From Luteitalea sp. (GTDB lineage Bacteria; Acidobacteriota; Vicinamibacteria; Vicinamibacterales; Vicinamibacteraceae), in NCBI GenBank assembly GCA_009377495.1, contig WHTZ01000036.1, positions 1 to 64,000 of the forward strand: DNA of 64,000 nucleotides, in the 5' to 3' direction. Made by a program: the position numbers and the translations under genes. Positions 52,077-62,506 of the stretch are shown piece after piece (positions within the stretch are counted from its first letter, which is position 1; every line of letters begins with the position of its first letter). A model generated the notes under the pieces. It was not told the origin of the DNA, did no database searches, and worked only from the letters and a program-made list of their open reading frames with translations.

Positions 52077-54674
52077 TCAGAAGAATACCCGCGTGCCGAG
52101 CTCCATGCGACGGCCGCTCGCCGCGGCCGTGGGGTGACCGAAGTACGGCGATGCCATCACGCCACTGTAGCCTGTGACGTTGGTCGTGTTGAAGAGATTC
52201 TGCACGTCGATATACAGCTCGAAGCCGCGCCGCGATCCATCCCTGCCCGTGCCGTCGCGTCGCGACGCAGGCATGTCGTCGCTCCGCCAGCGCAGTCGAA
52301 GGTCAGTGTTCCGTTGCCACGATCCCCGCTCGCTGTTCCGGCTCACGCCAGGCGGCCGGTCGTTCGCCACGCTATCACCGTTCTCGTCGAATCCGGTCGT
52401 GATCGTATAGGGCGCCGAGGAGTTGACGGTTTCTGTGACCGCGGCGCCGAGCCCATAGGGGAGCCGCAGCGTCACGTCGCCGAAGATGCGGTGCCGGATG
52501 TCATCGGTTGCCGGACCCCAATCGACTGCGGGGTCGTCGTTGCTAGCCGGCAGGCTGAAGGGCCCATCGGCATCGTTCATCGTCTGGGCGTATCGATACC
52601 GAAGGAGCCCAGACATCCGGGTTTGCGGCGGCCGCAGCCGGAAACTGAGCTCGAAGCCGCGATCGGTTTCCCGTCCCATTGATCGCACCTCGGTAATCTG
52701 TCCAAACTCGGGATTGGGTCGCTGGCCATCGACGGGCACGTTGACGTTCAGGCTGCGGAACCGCTTGGACGTGGCCTCGCCGAACGCGTTGACCTGCACC
52801 TGCAGCGCCGTGGTCAGCGCGTGCTCGACGCCGACCGAGATGCGCCGTCTGGTCGGCATCACCAGGTCTTCGGCCGCCTGAATGCGACTGGACACGGCCA
52901 TCACGGGCTCGGCCCCGTTGGCAAGCGGATCCGGCCAGGCGGGCGACGAAACGATGAGCTCGCGCTGGCGCAGGCCATCGACTCGGAGCGTCTGCGCGTA
53001 GATGTTCGACCCGTACCAATCGTAGGAGACGCCGAACCCTCCGCGGAGGGTCGTCTTCCCCCGCTTCCCACCTGGCGTCCATGCCACGCTCGCGCGCGGA
53101 CCGAAGTTCGTCCAGTCGTCCACCTGCGACTGGAGCTCATGGCGTAACCCCACACCGAGCCGCAGGTTCTTGGGAAACGTCATCTCGTCGTAGATGTACC
53201 AGCCGAGCTCGTACCGCGAGTATTCGATGAGCGGGTCTCCCACACGCTGTCTGAACTGGAGCGGTTGGCCCGCCTCGTACGACGCCAGGTTCGCGAACGT
53301 GAACGTCCCCGTGGTGTTCTCCCACTGATTGCTCCTGGATCGACCGATCGCCCCCTCGAATCCTAGGCGCAGGCTGTGTCGGCGGTTCAGCGCGATCTCC
53401 AGGTCGTCGGCGATCTCCAGCCGCCCTTCGCGCGATCCGCCTCCCCGCTGGGCGCCGCCTGAGACGAACGCGTTGCGCACATTGATCGTGACGGCGTCGC
53501 TCAAGGGGCGTACGTTCTCGTCATCCCAGGAGTACGCGAACCGGAATTGGTTGAACTTGTTCTCGCCAAACGTTCCGGTGTCGGACAGTCGTACCGCGTT
53601 TTGGAGGGTCTCGCTCGTGTAGGCGCGCTCCGGCAGGTTGAGCTGTCCCACGCCCAGGTTGCTTTGCTGTCCGTTGCGCCATTGATACTCCGCGTGCAGC
53701 GTGTGCGACGCTGTCAGCGCGTGCTCGAGACGTACCTCGACGTCTGTCCGGCGCACATCCTGGGAGATCGTGTCGCTCCGCTGGCCGTCTGGCGGGATCG
53801 CCACGATGGTCTGTGCGTCAAAGGCGCTCGTCCGCCCGACACTGAGCGCCATGGACGTTCGGTTGTTCGCCAACGGACCGCTCGCGCTCCACAGCAGCCG
53901 TCGTGTCTGGCCCACGCCACGCTCCCGTGCGAAGGGGGCACGCGCATCGAGCGACTGGTCGCGGAATCCCACGTTCACGTCATGTTCCCAGGTGCTGGCG
54001 CCTGGCGTTGTGCTGACCTCGACCCGCGGTCGCCCGGCGCGGTGCACGTCCGGCGCGAACGGATCGGACCGAACGCGGATGGCGTGAATCTGCGACTTGG
54101 GCGGCAGGTCATCACGTTGGAAGCCGTTGACGCGCAGCTCGGCGTCGAAGCCCGCCAGCTCGCGCAGGAGCGCTTCCATGTCGTCCGGGTCGTCCGGAAG
54201 CTGCGCAATCTCCTCCTCCGACATCGTCTGCGAAAACCTGTCCGTGAGCCGCCGCGCGCCCTCGTCCAGCTCCACCACGACTTCCGCGGTAACGCCGCTG
54301 AGCGGGAGGGTGACCGCCACGCGCGGACAGCGACCGGCGCGAACTGCAACGCCCTCCACCTCGATCGGCTCGAAGTCTGGCAGCTCGACACGCAGACGAT
54401 AGCTCCCGGGCGTCAGATTCCCGATGAGCACCTTGCCCTCACGGTTCGTGACGGTCGAGATGCTGGTCGTCGTGGCAGGGGGCCCGACGATCGTCACGAT
54501 GGCGCCCGGCAGGACGCCGGCGAGGACGTCCCGCACCAGCACCAGGACACTCCCGGTGCCAGTCGAGTACGTCGCAGGCAAGCCAGCCGCACGAGCGCGG
54601 GCGGATGCACCAGACAGCAGGACCAAGGTCGCAAGGCAGACGAGTGCCCTCGACCAGCGGTTGGCGATCGGCAT
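52077..54674 (-). CDS. TonB-dependent receptor with carboxypeptidase-regulatory domain
   Basis: About 865 residues from the ATG at 54674 (signal peptide MPIANRWSRALVCLATLVLLSG...ARAAG). The N-terminal regulatory-like domain is present (VLVRDVLAGVLPGAIVTIVGPPATT, PGSYRLRVELPDFEPIEVEG) but the plug is poorly conserved: IAQLPDDPDDMEALLRELAGFDAELRVNGFQRDDLPPKSQIHAIRVRSDPF. The barrel ends RRMELGTRVFF. The closing region TGYSGVMASPYFGHPTAAASGRR and the earlier VANDRPPGVSRNS are typical of the Oar-like acidobacterial receptors. Ligand unknown. Divergent from the glycosyltransferase gene with ~118 bp between. Confidence 0.88.
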   Translation of the reverse strand: MPIANRWSRALVCLATLVLLSGASARARAAGLPATYSTGTGSVLVLVRDVLAGVLPGAIVTIVGPPATTTSISTVTNREGKVLIGNLTPGSYRLRVELPDFEPIEVEGVAVRAGRCPRVAVTLPLSGVTAEVVVELDEGARRLTDRFSQTMSEEEIAQLPDDPDDMEALLRELAGFDAELRVNGFQRDDLPPKSQIHAIRVRSDPFAPDVHRAGRPRVEVSTTPGASTWEHDVNVGFRDQSLDARAPFARERGVGQTRRLLWSASGPLANNRTSMALSVGRTSAFDAQTIVAIPPDGQRSDTISQDVRRTDVEVRLEHALTASHTLHAEYQWRNGQQSNLGVGQLNLPERAYTSETLQNAVRLSDTGTFGENKFNQFRFAYSWDDENVRPLSDAVTINVRNAFVSGGAQRGGGSREGRLEIADDLEIALNRRHSLRLGFEGAIGRSRSNQWENTTGTFTFANLASYEAGQPLQFRQRVGDPLIEYSRYELGWYIYDEMTFPKNLRLGVGLRHELQSQVDDWTNFGPRASVAWTPGGKRGKTTLRGGFGVSYDWYGSNIYAQTLRVDGLRQRELIVSSPAWPDPLANGAEPVMAVSSRIQAAEDLVMPTRRRISVGVEHALTTALQVQVNAFGEATSKRFRSLNVNVPVDGQRPNPEFGQITEVRSMGRETDRGFELSFRLRPPQTRMSGLLRYRYAQTMNDADGPFSLPASNDDPAVDWGPATDDIRHRIFGDVTLRLPYGLGAAVTETVNSSAPYTITTGFDENGDSVANDRPPGVSRNSERGSWQRNTDLRLRWRSDDMPASRRDGTGRDGSRRGFELYIDVQNLFNTTNVTGYSGVMASPYFGHPTAAASGRRMELGTRVFF

Positions 54675-54792
54675 GAGGTTAGACGTGGTGTCGGCGGAGG
54701 AGAGCCTACGTTGCCCAAGGGTCCCCACCGTTGGGCAAGCCCCCGCTACGTACCACGAGTGTAGTTTACCATCTGCCGTCTGAAGGATCACA

Positions 54793-57153
54793 ATGCTGTT
54801 TCTAGTGCCCGCGCTTCATCGACGTACGTTCTGGATAGTCTTCGCATTCCTCCTTGTGCTGACGGTTGCGACGCAGGTGACGCGAAGGCACACGTTGAAC
54901 GCCGGCGGGCTGCGCACCACCTATTTTCTCAACCCTGCCTCGCCGGACGCGAAGGTGGTGGGCGGGGACGGCCTGCCGTGGAGGGAGGCCGTCCGGCGAG
55001 ATCTCGGCGACGACCGGCGTAGACGTTTCCGCGCGACCTGGACGGGCACGATGCTCGTCGACGGCGTTGGCTGGCACGAGCTTGCCGTCTACGCAGACGG
55101 TGATACCGCCATTTGGCTCGACGGTCGCCAGGTCTTCCGCGCTCGGAACGGCCTCCAACCGACCACACGCACGGCGGGCGTGGACCTCCGCCGTGGCCCG
55201 CACCTCGTGCGGATCGACTACGTTCACCGCCGCGGACCTGTGTCGCTGCACGTGGCGTGGAAGGCGCCAGGCGAGTCGTTCCGCGCCCTTCATCAGATCG
55301 CTGATCGGTTGGTCGCGCGCCGTGTGTCCTCGCCCGAGTACTGGCGTGCGCGCATCGCGCGCGCCTTGCCCGTGCTGACCGTCGGGATGTGGATCATCGT
55401 CGTCCTTGGTGCAGGCATTGCGCTGTATCGGACCTGGATCGCGGCGGTGCTCCGCGCCGATGGCGACTCGCTCGGCGGAACGGCGGCCTTACGCGGTGTC
55501 TTATTGCTCGCCTGTGTGCTGGCCCTCTGGGGCATCTATTGGGGCCTGCCTGCCGGCCACGCCTGGGCGCCAGACGAGCTGACGCCAGCGCGCGTGCTCG
55601 CCGCGCTCGACGCGGGCTTTGCCAATGGCTGGTACGACTTGTACCCGCCGCTGCAGTTCTATGTGGTGGGTGTCATTGCGGCGCTCGTGAAGACCGGACA
55701 TGTACTGGCCTGGTACGACGTGCGCGCGCTCGAGCCGCAGACGCTTCTCTACTTCGGCATGCGACTCACGAGCGTCCTGATGGCGTTGGGATGCCTGGTG
55801 TTCGTCTATCTCACGGCCCGCGAGGTTGGAGACGAGCGCAGGGCCTTCTACGCGGCATTACTGAGTGTCTGCTCGCTTCCATTCCTCTACTACGCGAAGA
55901 CCGCGAACGTCGACGTGCCCTACCTCTTTTGGGTCACGGCCTCGCTGTGGTTCTACGTCCGTTTCCTGCGATGCGGGCGACGCCGCGACGCACTGTGGCT
56001 GGCTGCGATGGCGACCGCGGCGGTTGCTACCAAAGACCACGCCTACGGCTTTTACGTGCTCGTACCGCTCACGCTCATCGCGTTCAATATCTCGCATCGA
56101 CGACAACGTGGCGAGCGACGCTGGCGCGGCGTCTTCGATCCGACGTTCGGTCTCTGTGCATTGGTCGTTCTCACCCTGGCCGCGGCCATCTATCTCTTGC
56201 CGCTGAATATCGCGGGATTCATGGCGCACATCGAACGGCTCCGGGCGGGCGTCTATACGCCGATGGTCGCGGGGACGATCGCGGGCCGGCTCGAGTTTCT
56301 TCAACTGAATCTCTCCCTACTCGTCTGGATGGCGGGCTGGCCCGCCTTCCTGGCCGGCGCGGCCGGCGTGCTGGTCGCCGCCTGGCAGGCGGGCGCGCGG
56401 CGTGGGCTATCGGAGGCTGCCATGCTGGCGCTGCTCGTGCCCGCACTGTCGTACGTCGTGACGTTTCTCATGTACGTGCAATACACGTATGACCGGTTTC
56501 TGCTGGGTGTCTGGTTCATCCTGGCGATCTTCGGTGGTCACTTCATCGCGACGACGATGGAGTGGGGGGGGAGGCGGCCCGCCTTCGCTTCGCTTCGGCG
56601 AGGCTCGCCGGAGCGCGAAGCGCGGAGGCGGCGCGTGCTGATGAGGGGGCTGGTGACGGTGGCGTTCACCTATACGCTGATGTACGCGTCGACCGTGAAC
56701 GTTCTCATGGATCGTGATGGGCGGTACGCTGCGGAGCGTTTCTTGAAAGCCTATACGCCACCGTTCGCCAGGATCTACGTTTTGCACTCCGGGGGGGCGC
56801 GCTGGTACCTGCCACGCCTAGGCGGCTTCGACGTGTGGTCCCTCGACCCAACACAACACAAGCTCGTGGGCAGGCCACCCGAGCTGCTCGTCCTGAACGA
56901 TGCCGAGCGCGCGCGCTGGCGACACGCCCCAGCCGGCCGTCAGTTTCTCGAGGATCTCGATCGCGGCACGTTGGGGTACCACCGTGTGTTCAGTGGACGG
57001 ACAGGACGACCTCGCTGGGCCATCGCGGCGCGCACACGCCTTTTCAGCTCTGTTGGATCGTCCCACTTGAGCAATCTCACGAAGATCAACTCGTCTATCT
57101 CGATCTACGCGCGGAAGGATCTCGCTACGGGAGCGCTCCCAACACGTCCATGA
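54793..57153 (+). CDS. PA14-domain glycosyltransferase of the ArnT/PMT (GT39-like) superfamily
   Basis: A 786-residue integral membrane protein behind GAAGGATC. One N-terminal helix (TFWIVFAFLLVLTVATQV) is followed by a periplasmic PA14-like carbohydrate-binding domain at ~35-165 (LRTTYFLNPA, WTGTMLVDGVGWHELAVYADGDTAIWLDGRQVF, GPHLVRIDYVHRRGPVSLHVAWKAPG). About ten more helices follow, with the GT-C start PAGHAWAPDELTPARVLAAL (Asp as catalytic base) and WYDLYPPLQFYVVGV. A C-terminal soluble tail begins around RYAAERFLKAY. It probably transfers a polyprenyl-linked sugar. Residues ~598-613 (RRPAFASLRRGSPEREARRR) are encoded by a repeat-like insertion. Its 3' end overlaps the convergent gene by 29 bp. 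Confidence 0.82.
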   Translation: MLFLVPALHRRTFWIVFAFLLVLTVATQVTRRHTLNAGGLRTTYFLNPASPDAKVVGGDGLPWREAVRRDLGDDRRRRFRATWTGTMLVDGVGWHELAVYADGDTAIWLDGRQVFRARNGLQPTTRTAGVDLRRGPHLVRIDYVHRRGPVSLHVAWKAPGESFRALHQIADRLVARRVSSPEYWRARIARALPVLTVGMWIIVVLGAGIALYRTWIAAVLRADGDSLGGTAALRGVLLLACVLALWGIYWGLPAGHAWAPDELTPARVLAALDAGFANGWYDLYPPLQFYVVGVIAALVKTGHVLAWYDVRALEPQTLLYFGMRLTSVLMALGCLVFVYLTAREVGDERRAFYAALLSVCSLPFLYYAKTANVDVPYLFWVTASLWFYVRFLRCGRRRDALWLAAMATAAVATKDHAYGFYVLVPLTLIAFNISHRRQRGERRWRGVFDPTFGLCALVVLTLAAAIYLLPLNIAGFMAHIERLRAGVYTPMVAGTIAGRLEFLQLNLSLLVWMAGWPAFLAGAAGVLVAAWQAGARRGLSEAAMLALLVPALSYVVTFLMYVQYTYDRFLLGVWFILAIFGGHFIATTMEWGGRRPAFASLRRGSPEREARRRRVLMRGLVTVAFTYTLMYASTVNVLMDRDGRYAAERFLKAYTPPFARIYVLHSGGARWYLPRLGGFDVWSLDPTQHKLVGRPPELLVLNDAERARWRHAPAGRQFLEDLDRGTLGYHRVFSGRTGRPRWAIAARTRLFSSVGSSHLSNLTKINSSISIYARKDLATGALPTRP
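56583..56633 (+). repeat. Repeat-like insertion inside the glycosyltransferase coding region
   Basis: TTCGCTTCGCTTCGGCGAGG and the downstream CTCGCCGGAGCGCGAAGCGCGGAGGCGG form a palindrome and share the CTTCGGCG / GCGCGAAGCGCG core with the intergenic repeat at 30880-30917. The frame is preserved, adding a basic stretch between two membrane segments. Confidence 0.6.
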
Positions 57154-59536
57154 TCTTCTGGAACACCTGTTGTGCCATGGTGTCGAAGCCGGCCTGAGAA
57201 GGATGGAGGCCGTCCGGGCCCAGCGTAATCCCGCTCCAATTGACGCGGAAGAGGCCCTGCTCGATCGTCAGGTCTTCGATGCGGCTGTTGAGCTGTGCGA
57301 CATCGAGCGGATCCCTCCGCGGCTCGCCGGCCACTGCGTCGTCCTGGACCGGCGTCAGCTTGCAGATGATGACGACCTTGGCGCGAGCCGTGGCGTCCTG
57401 CACCATGTGTTGGAGAGCGCTGCGCGCGTGCTCGATGGCGGCAGATGAGTCCTGGCCTGGTGGTCTAAGATCGTTCACACCCTCGAGTAGCACGATGAGG
57501 TCGTAGTCCGGATTCGCATCCACGACGTCTGCAAAGCGCGCCTCTCCCGAACCGCCGCAATTGGCGCGAGAGGCGCATTCGCCTGGCTGGCCCAGGTTCT
57601 GGACGAGCACACCGCCGGCCGCGAACTGGGGCGCCTCGACCAACCGCCGCTGGAGCGCCGACGGATAGGGCCTGGCCGCCCGGATCGATTGAATCGAGCA
57701 GTCACCGGCCTCGCACATCTTGAACGACGTCGTCCCATACGTGATGCTGTCGCCGAATGTCAGGACGTGGAAGTTGTACGAGAACGCGGCTGCCGCGGCC
57801 TCACGCTGACCATCGGCATTGGTCACGCCAACGGTGACCGGCCCTGTGCGCTTGCTTGGAGCACGTGGCGTGACCGCCACCATCGTCGTGTCGTTGATGA
57901 CCCGCACGTTCTTCGCCGCAGCGCCGCCAACGGTGAGCCCGGCGTTTCGCTGAAACCCACTCCCGGTGACCGTCACGGCAGTGCCGCCGTTCAGGCGGCC
58001 CGTCTGTGGCGTCACGGACGTGATGCGCGGCGGTGAAACCGGTGATGGCTGTGCGACCGGCAGCGCTCCCCACGGCACGCCCGCGCTGGCGTGCCCGCCG
58101 TCCAACGCTCCCCAGTACATGGCACGCTCGGCGAGGAATGGCAGTGGCGTGGTCCCGACCGACTGGATGAACGTGGCGAACCGTTGGTTGCTCGCCTCTG
58201 GGTAGAGCAGGCTGCCATTGTCATCGGTTCCGCCCATGTACAAGGTGTAGCGCGACTGCGCTGGGACGGTCAGCGGATGCACAGCGCCAGTCCCGTCCTC
58301 GCGCACCACGGTGACGCGCAGCTCGAGCGGCGTCGTATTGGGATTCGAGAGCAGGAAGAACGTGTCATACGGGCCGGCCGCGACATCGGTCACCTGGCCT
58401 TGCATGCCGTCCGCGAACGCCCAGGCGGCCGCGAGCCCGGTCACGCCCTGCACGGTGTGGCCGTCGGCGGGAACGGGATGGCCGTTGACGAGCCAATACA
58501 TGGCCCGTTCGGCGACGATGGGGAGATTCGGGTCGGCACTCTGTGCCGTCATGGAGAAACCGGTTGCGCCGAGCTCCGGCACGTGCAAGCGGGCCGAGAC
58601 CGTTCTGCGTGTGTTCGCGGCGACGGCAAAGTCGCGCTCGACCACACCGCCACCATCCTTGAAGAACCACACGTGCACGGTCGTGTCTTGCGTATTCGGA
58701 TTCTGGAGCAGGAGAAAGGTCTCGAACTGCAGGGTCGCGTTGCCGCTCGTGGCGCCCTCACCGAAGTACCACGTGCGCGCCGGTGCCAGCGTGGCTGTGC
58801 TCTCGGTGCCGCCGCCAAAGCCGTCCCAGTACATGGCGCGCTCGACCGCGATGGGCTGGTCGGCGCTGATGGTCGTGGCGAACTCGGCGTTACGGAACTC
58901 GACGGGGACGTCCTCGTGGCCGTTGACCCACACGGTGTTGCGCGAGTGGGGCGCCACAACCCGTGCCATCGAGCGAGAGACCCCGCCTGCAGCCGGCAAG
59001 AACGTCAGCGTCACGCGAGCCGGCGCGTCGTTCGGATTGACCAGCAGGATGAAGGCTTGCCAAAAGCCGGATGCGCCTTCCGCGAGCTGCCACGCGTTGG
59101 ACAACGCCGTGAGGCCAATCGCGTTGTGGCCGGCGCCGCGCTCGCCGTTCGTCCAGTACATCGAACGCTCGACGACGATCGGCACGCCGTTGGTGGAGTC
59201 GATGCGCGCGGACACGGCGCCGTTGATGGTGTCGGGGAAGAACGGTGCGAGGCGCAAGGTCAGTCTGCTGTGCCCGCCAACCGTGATCGGCACCGTCGTC
59301 TCCGTGCCGGCGCCCGGTTCGGGCAAGAGCGTCACCGTGACCTGTGCGTTCTCGGCGTTCGGATTCGCGATGAGGATCTCTTCGTCGAAGACCGCGTTCT
59401 GAGCACCCTCTGCCAGGTACCAGTGAAGATAATCCTCCGGAGTCTGGGCTGTGACGTGGGTGCTGCCAATGGCAACGAGTAGGAACGCGAGAACCGTGAG
59501 TTGTAAGGGGGAGGTGCAACGCCGAGGCATAAGCAC
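57125..59536 (-). CDS. Exported DUF5719-repeat / IPT / SGNH-hydrolase protein
   Basis: About 803 residues. Signal peptide (MLMPRRCTSPLQLTVLAFLLVAIGSTHVTAQ). Residues ~35-485 are four repeats of ~110-120 residues, each with WYLAEGA/WYFGEGAT..., xILIxNPN, and ...ERAMYW, the DUF5719 pattern. Residues ~500-590 are an IPT/TIG immunoglobulin-like domain (PRITSVTPQTGRLNGGTAVTVTGSGFQ). Residues ~595-803 are an SGNH hydrolase (TFGDSITYGTTSF with the Ser, VLLEGVNDL, DGLHPSQAGFDTM with the Asp-His). It is likely a surface esterase acting on acetylated polysaccharide, the repeats serving as adhesion or spacer modules. Confidence 0.85.
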   Translation of the reverse strand: MLMPRRCTSPLQLTVLAFLLVAIGSTHVTAQTPEDYLHWYLAEGAQNAVFDEEILIANPNAENAQVTVTLLPEPGAGTETTVPITVGGHSRLTLRLAPFFPDTINGAVSARIDSTNGVPIVVERSMYWTNGERGAGHNAIGLTALSNAWQLAEGASGFWQAFILLVNPNDAPARVTLTFLPAAGGVSRSMARVVAPHSRNTVWVNGHEDVPVEFRNAEFATTISADQPIAVERAMYWDGFGGGTESTATLAPARTWYFGEGATSGNATLQFETFLLLQNPNTQDTTVHVWFFKDGGGVVERDFAVAANTRRTVSARLHVPELGATGFSMTAQSADPNLPIVAERAMYWLVNGHPVPADGHTVQGVTGLAAAWAFADGMQGQVTDVAAGPYDTFFLLSNPNTTPLELRVTVVREDGTGAVHPLTVPAQSRYTLYMGGTDDNGSLLYPEASNQRFATFIQSVGTTPLPFLAERAMYWGALDGGHASAGVPWGALPVAQPSPVSPPRITSVTPQTGRLNGGTAVTVTGSGFQRNAGLTVGGAAAKNVRVINDTTMVAVTPRAPSKRTGPVTVGVTNADGQREAAAAAFSYNFHVLTFGDSITYGTTSFKMCEAGDCSIQSIRAARPYPSALQRRLVEAPQFAAGGVLVQNLGQPGECASRANCGGSGEARFADVVDANPDYDLIVLLEGVNDLRPPGQDSSAAIEHARSALQHMVQDATARAKVVIICKLTPVQDDAVAGEPRRDPLDVAQLNSRIEDLTIEQGLFRVNWSGITLGPDGLHPSQAGFDTMAQQVFQKIMDVLGALP

Positions 59537-59594
59537 AAGCGTGAAAAGGGTAGCGGTTCACGGATGCTTCGTCAACGGCCACAAGGAGGGGCGA

Positions 59595-59635
59595 GGGGCC
59601 AGGGGCGAGGGCTCAGGGCTGTCTCAGGGTTCAGG
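59595..59635 (+). repeat. Dispersed G-rich repeat, copy 2
   Basis: GGGGCCAGGGGCGAGGG (59595-59611), then GGGCTGTCTCAGGGTTCAGG (59616-59635), identical to segments at 20027-20043 (inverted) and 19881-19900. A shorter relative, GGGGCAAGGGGCGAGGGGAG on the minus strand, occurs around 62340-62365. Confidence 0.7.
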
Positions 59636-59644
59636 GATACAGAG

Positions 59645-59712
59645 GTAGGGCGCCCCTTTAGGGGCGCCATCCAGGCATGGGATTCGCCTGGCGCGGCTAA
59701 AGCCGCGCCCTA
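59645..59712. repeat. TAGGG palindrome pair
   Basis: TAGGG leads into GGCGCCCCT-TT-AGGGGCGCC (59649-59668). GGCGCGGCT-AA-AGCCGCGCC followed by CTAC is at 59690-59712. They form an inverted bipartite unit. The rest of the 59537-59925 gap shows no gene; the radical SAM ribosome site is at its end. Confidence 0.82.
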
Positions 59713-59925
59713 CTGGCCGCTCGCGCCTGGCTCCTGACCGCTGCGTTTGCCAATTCAGGTGCCAAAACTGCCCGATCGGGGAAATCTTTACGCCCGAGGC
59801 CTCAGGGGTGGCGCATAATGCCGCCCGTGGCGAGTGGCGCCTGTCCGGGCCCGTCGGCCCGGCTGTCAGCCCCTCCCCGGGATCGCTCGCACTGAGCACT
59901 CGTGGCGTGGCTTGAAGGAGAGAGC

Positions 59926-62019
<2,094 letters not shown>

Positions 62020-62022
<3 letters not shown>

Positions 62023-62106
62023 GGCGGGGCCTTTGCGTAGGGCGGGGCTTCCGCCTTCGCGCTTCGGCGGACCGCCGTAGCCTTGGCGGAGGCGGTTAGC
62101 CCCGCC
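62020..62106. repeat. TAGGG-bounded bipartite repeat
   Basis: TAGGGCGGGGCCTTTGCGTA is followed by GGGCGGGGCTTCCGCC and the core CTTCGGCGGA-CCGCCGTAGCC, ending GGCGGTTAGCCCCGCC. It closely resembles 30850-30957. Its first three bases are the stop codon of the radical SAM gene. Confidence 0.75.
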
Positions 62107-62131
62107 ATCCAATCGTCGGCGGTGGATCGCT

Positions 62132-62156
62132 GGCGCCCCTAAAGGGGCGCCCTACA
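62132..62156. repeat. TAGGG-family palindrome
   Basis: GGCGCCCCT-AA-AGGGGCGCC followed by CCTAC; same stem as 59649-59668. The remaining gap to 62506 is C-rich low complexity on the plus strand and has no gene. Confidence 0.75.
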
Positions 62157-62506
62157 AAAGGGGCGCCCGAGCGAATGCTGTAGGGCCTCGTGGCTGAAGG
62201 TGGCTGCGAGGCCCATTGTCGTTTACGAGGCTTGCGTGTCCGCTTCCGAACGCCTCGTCTCGTAGCCGAACACCCAGTCTGCGCCAAGTCGCTGATGCCT
62301 CTCCCCAATCCCTGATCCCTCGCTCCCTCCTCGTCCCTCTCCCCTCGCCCCTTGCCCCTCTTCGTCCCAGGAAGCGAACCATTCCACACATGCTGCCGTC
62401 CAAGTTTGCTGAACGGGCGTTTCTGTGAGTTGGGCTTGTTAACGAAGTTCGCCCGCGCGCGTCTATTGCCGTTGGAGAGCACTCAGCACCTTAGCGAAGA
62501 GCAGTC

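Noticed and set aside
54675..54792. Dyad operator in the divergent TonB receptor/glycosyltransferase gap
   Set aside because: TTGCCCAAGGGTCCCCACCG-TTGGGCAAG gives a short inverted TTGCCCAA/TTGGGCAA pair, but it could equally be a hairpin of chance in a GC-rich gap; no regulator is linked.
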